From the NCBI GenBank assembly GCA_933822405.4, contig CAKOGP040001924.1:1-13466 (forward strand): 13,466 bases of DNA, written 5' to 3'. The translations under genes were made by a program, and so were the position numbers. The DNA comes from Cylindrotheca closterium. Its lineage: Eukaryota; Bacillariophyta; Bacillariophyceae; Bacillariales; Bacillariaceae. Positions 7,910 through 13,466 of this stretch are shown piece by piece. The notes beneath the pieces were generated by a model, which was given only the letters and a program-made list of their open reading frames with translations, made no database searches and had not been told where the DNA came from. Positions within the stretch are counted from its first letter, which is position 1. Every line of letters starts with the position of its first letter.

Positions 7910-8172
7910 GAGCTACTCTGACTCTTTCTTTCAGCGTCCTATTGTTTCACCCAGCTGTACTAGTAGGCTCATGGTCTCATGCCTCAGGTCCAAATATTGC
8001 TTCTGCATGTTTGATCACTTTTTCAGTGATAGGACAGTTCTTGATGAGACCAGATTGGATCGCATACATTTGACTTTTGGTGCTTGGAGCATTGAGTATG
8101 TGCATTAACTTGTCTTGAAGTGAATCTTTCCTTGTTCTTTCAAACAGTTGCCATCTTTGAGATCATTTCAAG
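7910..8172 (-). pseudogene. Gutted integrase: pre-integrase end joined to the post-catalytic end
   Basis: On the minus strand this reads V-x-K-N-C-P-I-T-E-K-V-I-K-H-A-E-A-I-F-G-P-E-A and then, after a stop, D-H-E-P-T, then N-N-R-T-L-K-E-R-V-R-V-A. In copy A these two motifs are about 120 residues apart, so copy B has lost roughly 350 bp of integrase core, including both aspartates (the equivalents of Asp79 and Asp136). Copy B keeps the K-V-I-K-H-A-E-A patch that copy A lacks, so each copy preserves something the other has lost. Integrase activity is impossible from this copy. Confidence 0.65.
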
Positions 8173-8645
8173 TCAAGCATATCCATTTTGTTTGTTTGAA
8201 GAAAGTTCAAAATGGGGCTGATTATTTAAGTTGCTTAACTGGCAACGGTACATTGCACTTGTCTCTTTGGCACCTGGTTTGACATTCTCTCCAAGTTGCT
8301 CCAACACATACACACCCTTACAATTCACAAACTGCATCTCACTGTCTCCATCACAATGCCAAACAAAGACATTGTCAACATCAGTATCCATAGTAATACG
8401 GTATCCCACAGCAATCGTCTTGCGCATAGCAAGTACATTGGCAATTCCATCTTCATTGTGATACACTGGAGGCGGAAATCTTCCTAAAAAACCTTCTTTG
8501 TCAAGAAGTCTGCTGCCCACGTTCATAAATCGCATCTCTCTGTCTCCATCTCAATGCACAACAAAGGCATTTTCAACATCAGTATCCATGGTAATACGGT
8601 ATCATAGCAAGTACATTGGCAATTCCATCTTCATCATGCATCTGA
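8173..8645 (-). pseudogene. Copia pol fragment: post-protease to GAG-pre-integrase region with local duplication
   Basis: The open stretch 8535-8173 encodes about 120 residues with N-E-D-G-I-A-N-V-L-A-M, then Y-R-I-T-M-D-T-D-V-D-N-V-F-V-W-H, then N-C-K-G-V-Y-V-L-E. This fits the segment between protease and integrase in diatom-type Copia polyproteins (a pattern like I-A-N-I-L-S, Y-R-V-T-x-D, F-x-V-H). The protease active site (D-S/T-G) is not visible. Just upstream, 8533-8638 repeats the D-E-D-G-I-A-N-V-L-A-M stretch, so a local duplication has happened. The frame ends at a TGA that separates it from the pre-integrase continuation (8172-7910). Confidence 0.62.
8333..8638. repeat. Local direct duplication in Copia remnant B
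   Basis: Positions 8333-8462 and 8533-8638 are direct copies with about 200 bp between starts. Both contain CATCAGTATCCAT and AGCAAGTACATTGGCAATTC. The second copy lacks about 21 bp near the middle (present at about 8404-8424 in the first). The spacer 8463-8532 carries L-G-R-F-P-P-P-V. Confidence 0.85.
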
Positions 8646-8654
8646 AACAATAGG

Positions 8655-8773
8655 TATGACCTTTTAAAGAAGAAATCCCCCAAAATTCCCCATGGTCTGC
8701 CCTTTTTGCGGCAGGCCTCCGTTGACCACCATGAGACATTGGTTGTCAGGTCCTTTTCTTTCAAAAGGTCATA
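8655..8773. repeat. Short inverted repeat pair enclosing about 85 bp
   Basis: The left arm 8655-8671 (TATGACCTTTTAAAGAA) and the right arm 8756-8773 are reverse complements over 17 bases, with one extra base in the right arm. The size of about 119 bp resembles a miniature inverted-repeat element, but no target duplication was seen, so it could be a chance or decayed palindrome. Confidence 0.4.
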
Positions 8774-9220
8774 GTTGTCCTAAAGAGGTGACCTTTTTCA
8801 TGATCCATAGACAAAATGGCTATTGATTAGCATTTTATCACTCCACGGACTCCTTCTTGTGACACTCCTTTGTCATAGAGATCAAGTCACCAATAGTAGC
8901 CATCAGAGCAAGGAGTGTAAACTAATAGTCAAGGAGAGTCATCTAAGTGGCACATGATTTGGTTCATACAGGAAGTCTGCCTCATTTGGTCTTGCATCTT
9001 ACCTTGAAACCAGCTTGTTGGGAGCAGGGGCACTGCTTCAACAAACCTTCTGCTGGCTGTAGTAGCTATTAGTATTAGGCCAGTACTACATTGGACACCC
9101 TTCTTTGCCGGACTTTTATCTGATTTCCTTCATGGAAGGCCGCCCTAGAGAACAGCGCAGGAAGGAAGGGCATAAAGTGCAACTGCATCGGAAAAGAAAG
9201 TCAGTTGATATTTAAGGGAC

Positions 9221-9258
9221 CATGCCCCAAAATCAGCAGGGCATGTCTTTTTGGGGCT
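9221..9258. repeat. Overlapping hairpin-forming inverted repeats
   Basis: CATGCCC at 9221-9227 pairs with GGGCATG at 9239-9245 (loop of 11), and GCCCCAAAA (9224-9232) can instead pair with TTTTGGGGC (9250-9258). The two pairings are mutually exclusive. No gene lies next to it, so regulatory meaning is doubtful. Confidence 0.4.
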
Positions 9259-9340
9259 TGGGTCGCTTCCCCTAGAATTGATGAAGGCGATATTTTCAGA
9301 GAGCCCATGTGATTATGAAGCATTCTATGATTTGTCACTT

Positions 9341-9480
9341 TGTTTGTCACTTGCGACCTCTGACATTCAACTTAACCATGTCCTACTTTCAGAGTACCCT
9401 TCTTATTAGGAACCTTCCCCTTTGTTTGTCGTTGTGTTTGTCACTTGTGACCTTTAAAACCCAAATGAACCATGCCATAT
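9341..9480. repeat. Degenerate direct repeat, period about 94 bp
   Basis: TGTTTGTCACTTG followed by T/CGACCT occurs at 9341 and again at 9435. Downstream in each copy there is a similar AACCATG context about 25-30 bases later. The copies have diverged, so only partial identity remains. Confidence 0.55.
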
Positions 9481-9652
9481 TTCATCACCTCCTGATGATA
9501 AGCCATTGGTGTATGCTTTCTATTGCAACCTACTGCCACTAAATTCAACTTCAGTGGCCGCTATGATAGCAAACACCCACTTAACAATACACAAACCACT
9601 TCTTTGGATCCTGATGGATAAAGCTCTACATGAGTTGCCTGTAGATTCTATT

Positions 9653-9670
9653 TAGATCTAGATCTAGATC
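9653..9670. repeat. Three tandem TAGATC hexamers
   Basis: TAGATC occurs at 9653, 9659 and 9665 with no interruption, creating overlapping palindromes of AGATCT. This is a very short microsatellite. Confidence 0.8.
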
Positions 9671-9778
9671 CAGAAATTAGGTGGCAGCTCTGAAAAGATT
9701 CAAGTTAGATGCAAATTCTGAAATAGCCCACCTATTGTTCTAACTTCATTCAATTTTTTTAGTCTATATTATATTTGT

Positions 9779-9792
9779 CACCAATATTGGTG
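9779..9792. repeat. Perfect 14-bp palindrome
   Basis: CACCAATATTGGTG is identical to its reverse complement. No gene is close enough to assign an operator-type role. Confidence 0.6.
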
Positions 9793-9863
9793 TCTAAGAA
9801 TGCTGGTTTGGCTGGAACGGGAGAATTCTTGGTGGAAATGCTCCAAGAACCAAATTCACTTGA

Positions 9864-10019
9864 GGTGGACTCGAAGAGATTTTTGGCTACATCAGGAATG
9901 TTTGCCAAATTGATCATCAAACTTATGTGAGTGCGGCGGAAACATTTCTACCTCAAGATACCCTATACCAATGTATCAACCTTGCCAAGTACATCAATGA
10001 GCAAGAAATATTAGTTTAA
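9864..10019 (+). pseudogene. Possible small coding scrap, unrecognised
   Basis: Following a TGA at 9861-9863, one frame stays open for 51 codons to TAA at 10017-10019. The translation (E-E-I-F-G-Y-I-R-N-V-C-Q-I-D, later L-Y-Q-C-I-N-L-A-K-Y-I-N-E-Q-E-I-L-V) has protein-like composition and helix-like runs. There is no start codon in a good context and no recognised family. It could be an exon end or a decayed fragment of a transposon; chance is also possible. Confidence 0.2.
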
Positions 10020-10786
10020 ATAAAGCAATTCAAAGCAATTTGGTCAACAATTCGGCCAGATCACTCCAGATCATGCTTTGGGGCAACAAACTTACCTGTG
10101 ATTCAAACTTCCCCTTTGCTCAGGCGCCTTGATCTAGGATAGGCCAAATCTATTGATAGGTCCGGTAACCCTTTGTCCATTAGAGGCAGTAAAAGGGAGT
10201 GGCAGGTTGTTGTTTGGGTTTCTGTCTCCATGGTGCCAGGAGGACCCGCCGAAACGGAGCAAACTCATAATATTACCAAACCAACTCAACATATTGGTCA
10301 AAATTTATGTGCCAATGGTCGAACTCTTCTTCCGCTAACGACGCACTTGCTCAAAATATATGCAGAGATGAGATTGGTGTATTGTCGGTTTTTTTGTGGC
10401 TTTCTGGGTCCACCAAGGCCAGTTTCCCAAGAGCAACAGATTCTGATGATAGGGCTTGAGTTTGAATTTGGCACCGGATAACGCCATTAGGCACCATCTT
10501 CCTGCATCTAGGGACGTCTTCACATACAAAGTTGATGATGTGTGTGCGCCCTAGACGGTGTCTATGGCTTTCTTACCGACAAAGTCGCTCATCATTAGAC
10601 CAACACACAGTTTTTGTTACCATCGTCATCAGTAGAAATTTTTCGTTGTGCCCCATGTATTGTCGTTTGGCTTCCATATTGCCAGTTGGTGCAATGGGAA
10701 CAGTTGGTTGTTGCGCCAGTCCATTGTTGCGCAAACTGTAGTTGATTGTCATGTTTGTGTTGTTTCTGTTTTTATTTCGGCTGTGT
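10020..10786. other. Gene-poor stretch; open reading frames of doubtful meaning
   Basis: The longest plus-strand frame here (10173-10481, 102 codons) contains W-Q-V-V-V-W-V-S-V-S-M-V-P-G-G-P and T-H-N-I-T-K-P-T-Q-H-I-G-Q-N, which is not obviously random, but I recognise no family and both strands are open in parts. A minus-strand frame (10929-10573, 118 codons) overlaps the next repeat. I cannot support a gene. Confidence 0.3.
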
Positions 10787-10869
10787 GGATTGAGATTCGG
10801 GATCTGCCATACATTTGGCATCAAAAAGTTTCTCCGGATTGGGATTTTAGGATCTGCCATACATTTGCA
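10787..10869. repeat. Tandem duplication, period about 50 bp
   Basis: GATCTGCCATACATTTG occurs at 10801 and 10851, each preceded by a GGATTG(A/G)GATT stretch (10787 and 10836). Two units only. Confidence 0.8.
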
Positions 10870-11075
10870 CCTGAAGCCTAGACGCTCCGTCCAAATGTAC
10901 CACGATCCTACACGGTCAGAAGTGATCAAAACGTTTCTCCGATGAGCCCAGGACCCTCCGCAACTCGTCCGTCAATCGACCGTTTTGTGGATTGATATTC
11001 TCGACTAGTTTGACTACTGAACAGCTTTCCCCGCACCCCTGAGCTGGGGCATTACTGAAGCAAAAAAGTCGTTTT

Positions 11076-11244
11076 GAATCGTTTCGTCCGTCGCAATGAA
11101 TCGTTTCGATTCCTTTGAATCGTTTCAAAATCATTTGAACGGTTTCGTTTCGCATTTGAATCGTTTCGATTCCTTTGAATCGTTTCAAAGTCCTTTGAAT
11201 CGTTTCGTTTGAATCGTTTCGTGTGATCTTTGAATCGTTTCGTA
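11076..11244. repeat. Motif array 1: GAATCGTTTCG, about nine units
   Basis: Units start at 11076, 11098, 11117, 11137 (variant GAACGGTTTCG), 11158, 11177, 11197, 11211 and 11232. Spacings are 22, 19, 20, 21, 19, 20, 14 and 21. Most units are preceded by TTT. Neighbouring units are joined by short linkers such as ATTCCTTT, so CGATTC-CTTT-GAATCG can fold into a 6-bp hairpin at several points. The array makes overlapping minus-strand frames look coding (runs of N-D-S-K-R-F-K), but this is the repeat being translated. It is followed at 11255-11264 by GTGACGTACC. Confidence 0.9.
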
Positions 11245-11264
11245 ATCCTTTCATGTGACGTACC

Positions 11265-11898
11265 TCTGGTACAAGTATGTGCTCCAATTATCACATAATC
11301 TTGGTCAAACCATTTTGTGCGGAGCAGCTTCATAGGACAACACAACAATCCAACTTCGGGGGCTTCGTTGAAGATCTGACAGTTGGCCAGGAGATCCGTT
11401 TATATCTTGGCTGGGCACTCAGTGCATACAACTCTCGGCTGAATGAGTTCGCACAGGCCCATTTCCGTTCATTTTCCATGGTTGAAAAGAGTTTCTACTG
11501 CGGAGCCACTGCTTCGTGTTTCTCCAATTGGGCATGAGGCTGTTCCACCGGAATCCATCCCTTGCTAGTGTCCGAACTACCACATTGTCGTAGTTCGTCT
11601 AACATACAGAGTATGGCAAGGAGGCAGCAGGATGATGCAGGTAGATTCCAATCTTACTGCCATACCTTTGCCGAACTCTCTCTTTGCCGAGCTCTCAACG
11701 TACTCACAAATGAAGCGTCGCAAGCCAATCATTGAGATGCTATAGATAACATAGTTGATTAAATAGTTAAGTTTGATTCCAAAATGAAACTAATGCAACC
11801 CAGGATGTAGAGAGTGCAGACGCAATGTTCACAAGTCAATCGTGAACCAAAGGATTGATATGTGCGACCCGGTTATCGGTTGGATAGTTCTTCGACTG
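11265..11898. other. Spacer right of array 1; no gene recognised, one perfect hairpin
   Basis: A plus-strand open stretch (11277-11537, 86 codons) has no recognised motif. GTACC-TCT-GGTAC at 11260-11272 is a small hairpin, and a longer one lies at 11573-11597. Nothing else could be supported. Confidence 0.35.
11573..11597. repeat. Perfect 8-bp stem, 9-base loop hairpin
   Basis: CGAACTAC (11573-11580) is the exact reverse complement of GTAGTTCG (11590-11597), with loop CACATTGTC. No T-run or gene end marks it as a terminator. Confidence 0.6.
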
Positions 11899-12573
11899 TA
11901 AAATAGGCAAGTGGTAAATATTCCAAATCTCATCTAACAGGATTAGTAGTCTTCCCAATCAATGTGATTTGAACAATGTACTTACATCAGAATAACAAGC
12001 TCGATATCGTTCTTGTCTTGCTTGTTGCTGTATTGAACTATCATTTGACCATATTGGTAGAATAGGCAAGTCAGAAATATTCCGAATCTCAATTTTAGCA
12101 GCGCAGATGCAATAAGTTAAATCCCACTCCGCTTCTGCTTTCAAACAATGTTGATTGCTGCATTCATCGATATCTTTCATGTCTTGTTTGCTGCGGTAGT
12201 GAATGCGAACAATGATTTGACCATAGAACAGGCATTTATGCTGTACAGTAGCAAGATCAGTCACACTCCGCTCCATCAGCTTTCAAACAATGTGGATTGT
12301 TGCATTCTTCTTGCCGAATTCATAACGTTGTTGCTGATTTGTTGGCTCGAGTCGCTTGTTCTTCAAAGACTATCGTATCAAGCAGGTCACGACAAGCAGG
12401 TAACGACGAATTTATTGATACCTTCTTGTCTTGTTTGCTGCGGTATTGAATGCAAACGATTTGAGCGACCATTGAAAAGGCAAAGCATTCCGAATCTAGT
12501 TTAAGCAGTGCAGTAGCAAGATAATCCCACTCTGCTTTCGCTTTCTGGTGGATTGTTGGATTGCTTCATTCTA
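11899..12573. repeat. Degenerate tandem repeat family, three units plus a partial
   Basis: Unit A (about 12004-12170), unit B (about 12171-12311) and unit C (about 12416-12573) share TCTTGTCTTG-GTTTGCTG near the start, a TATTGAA or TAGTGAA segment, AAGGCA or TAGGCAAG, ATTCCGAATCT, a (G)CAGTAGCAAG or similar, CCCACTC(C/T)GCTT and GATTG(T/C)TG(C/G)(A/G)TT at the end. A partial unit at about 11899-11940 matches AATAGGCAAGT and ATATTCC(A/G)AATCTC of unit A. The A-to-B distance is 166 bp and B-to-C is 247 bp, because about 80 extra bases lie before unit C. Minus-strand translation gives related residues in all units (for example K-A-E-A-E-W-D, Q-Q-x-R-x-E) but in shifting frames with stops, so no protein is supported. 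Confidence 0.7.
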
Positions 12574-12820
12574 ATCAATCGGCACCTACTCAGATCGAGA
12601 GCGCCGATGCAGATTTGTTGGAACTCATCGATTCTTCATTGATGCCCCTGATGTATGCGCTTTGGTTATTCCAAGCGGACACCTGCCGTCATCGTAGGGG
12701 TAGTATGAAAAATACGCCATTTTCAAATATTCATCACCTATTTTATGGAATACCTGCCATCCAAGTTCAAGTACGTTTTGCGAAGCACACGTCTCCTTTC
12801 ATCATCTCATTTCCTTTCAA
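12574..12820. other. Spacer; no gene recognised
   Basis: A plus-strand open stretch covers part of this region (12561-12887, 108 codons) with no recognised motif. Composition and frame do not distinguish it from non-coding sequence. Confidence 0.3.
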
Positions 12821-13118
12821 TCATATGAACCACCTTCTTTCATGGACGAGCCACCCATCAACCATCTCGTCACTCCATCGGAAATGATGGAGTCCGGCCT
12901 TGCCCAGAAGGGCTACAGCGAGAGGCGAATCCCTCATCCCCGTCATAGTAGAAAAGAAAGATTTTTCTTTGATTGTCCTCTTTATCCTCTTCTTCCAGAA
13001 CGACCATGCTGCGATGTTTGCTTCCTTGATTTGGCTGTTCGGCATTGATGAATTTCGTCAGGATCTCAGCGATGGCTCCTTTCCCGCGCCGGGGCTTTTT
13101 TTCCTTGCCATATTTCAA
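12821..13118 (-). CDS. Unrecognised small ORF region, possibly a fragment of a real protein
   Basis: A minus-strand frame runs 13118-12870 (82 codons), starting M-K-Y-G-K-E-K-K-P-R-R-G-K-G, a basic N-terminus, then I-L-T-K-F-I-N-A-E-Q-P-N-Q-G-S-K-H-R-S, an E-E-E-D-K-E-D acidic patch, and F-Y-Y-D-G-D-E-G-F-A-S-R-C-S-P-S-G-Q-G. Another frame (13045-12821) ends H-H-F-R-W-S-D-E-M-V-D-G-W-L-V-H-E-R, which could continue the first after a small indel near 12890. The composition is more protein-like than its surroundings, but I recognise no family and no clear start context, and the real extent is unknown. It may be a decayed transposon or host gene piece. Confidence 0.3.
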
Positions 13119-13172
13119 AGGTATGCAGGAGGTTTGCGGTTACGATGAAGTGGTTCGATGCCATGATTCCGA

Positions 13173-13182
13173 GTGACGTACC
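13173..13182. repeat. Second copy of GTGACGTACC, left of array 2
   Basis: The same ten bases occur at 11255-11264, immediately right of array 1. Both are in the same orientation. The sequence contains TGACGT, a core known from bZIP-type binding sites in other eukaryotes, but no promoter is evident. Confidence 0.5.
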
Positions 13183-13225
13183 AATTTGCATCTTACCTGA
13201 CTAGTGATGTTTCATTTATTCCTTT

Positions 13226-13434
13226 GAATCGTTTCGAGATCGTTTGAATCGTTTCGTTGATTCCTTTGAATCCTTTCGAGATCTCATTTGAATCGTTTCG
13301 ATTCCTTTGAATCGTTTCAAAGTCCTTTGAATCGTTTCGATTTGAATCGTTTCGATTCCTTTGAATCGTTTCGAAATCCTTTGAATCGTTTCGCGTGTTG
13401 TGATGAATCGTTTCGATCCATTTGAATCGTTTCG
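13226..13434. repeat. Motif array 2: GAATCGTTTCG, about eleven units
   Basis: Units start at 13226, 13246, 13268 (variant GAATCCTTTCG), 13290, 13309, 13329, 13344, 13363, 13383, 13405 and 13424. Spacings are 20, 22, 22, 19, 20, 15, 19, 20, 22 and 19. The sequence from 13287 to about 13354 is nearly identical to 11155-11221 of array 1, including the single short spacing (15 here, 14 there). The array ends about 30 bases before the window edge. Confidence 0.9.
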
Positions 13435-13466
13435 AAATGTCTTTTTATTTTATGGTGGGACCCCTG

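Larger units (their letters stand above)
6600..8645 (-). mobile_element. Copia-type LTR retrotransposon remnant B
   Basis: On the minus strand from 8645 to about 6600 this copy runs through a pre-integrase region (8535-8173), a gutted integrase (about 8170-7910), the integrase C-terminal region and acidic linker (7909-7112), and the N-terminal edge of the RT (6952-6600). It is the same family as remnant A and in the same orientation, with extensive DNA-level similarity from 7010 to 7960 against 15-1040 of copy A. Copy B extends further into RT than the visible part of copy A, whereas A has gag and an integrase core that B lacks. LTRs were not seen at either end. This copy is non-autonomous and broken. 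Confidence 0.82.
8646..9330. other. Gene-poor stretch; no coding gene recognised
   Basis: About 680 bp without a convincing gene. A short minus-strand open run near 8925-8850 reads L-L-A-L-M-A-T-I-G-D-L-I-S but is bounded by stops. An imperfect inverted repeat (8655-8671 with 8756-8773) and a hairpin-forming stretch (9221-9258) are the only structured elements found. Confidence 0.4.

Noticed and set aside
10916..11348. Minus-strand ORFs of 98-123 codons with K-R-F-K and N-D-S-K repeats.
   Set aside because: They are the translation of motif array 1. The residues simply follow the DNA repeat and the frames have no other support.
11571..11970. tRNA-like sequence (stem-loop and TTCAAATC-type box).
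   Set aside because: No full cloverleaf, A box and B box at suitable spacing could be found on either strand.
11076..13434. CRISPR array.
   Set aside because: The 11-base units are too short and linkers of only 3-11 bp are mutually similar and not unique spacers. There are no cas genes, and the window looks eukaryotic.
1..13466. A new multi-gene defence or metabolic system.
   Set aside because: No group of intact, co-oriented genes exists here. Everything recognisable is retroelement debris or repeats.

Overview
This window looks like non-genic chromosomal sequence from a eukaryotic microalga, most likely a diatom. The main reason is that the two recognisable element families have sequence styles I associate with diatom genomes: a Copia-type LTR retrotransposon of the kind common in diatoms, and a non-LTR-type reverse transcriptase with an F-V-D-D-T-D active site and a C-terminal Cys/His cluster. 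This assignment comes from remembered family features and has not been searched. No intact cellular gene, tRNA, rRNA, CRISPR array or bacterial-type operon could be supported.

Layout. (1) 1-2262, minus strand: Copia-type remnant A, reading gag, then an internal deletion that removed the nucleocapsid/protease part, then GAG-pre-integrase, a DDE integrase core with all three acidic residues, the integrase C-terminal region and an acidic linker; it runs off the left edge. (2) 2411-about 6151, plus strand: a 5'-truncated non-LTR reverse transcriptase element with two frameshifts, three C-to-T-type stops, an Asp-to-Asn change in catalytic motif A, an internal tandem duplication of its C-terminal zinc-binding module, and an A-rich 3' end. 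(3) About 6600-8645, minus strand: Copia-type remnant B, the same family as A in the same orientation. It retains the pre-integrase region, the integrase C-terminal/acidic region and the N-terminal edge of its RT, but has lost the integrase core. (4) 8646-11070: no recognisable gene; short direct and inverted repeats and one possible coding scrap. (5) 11076-11244 and 13226-13434: two arrays of an 11-base motif (GAATCGTTTCG) repeated mostly every 19-22 bp. (6) 11265-13215, between the arrays: a degenerate tandem repeat family (11899-12573), a perfect hairpin, and one unrecognised minus-strand ORF near 12870-13118.

Nothing here appears to work as a pathway. Regions 1-3 are the debris of two retroelement families, with a LINE-like element lying antisense immediately upstream of a Copia gag and between two same-orientation Copia copies. 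The least explained signal is the pair of motif arrays spaced close to two DNA helical turns, with the same order of spacings in both arrays and a shared 10-base GTGACGTACC near each. I found no convincing evidence of a new multi-gene system.
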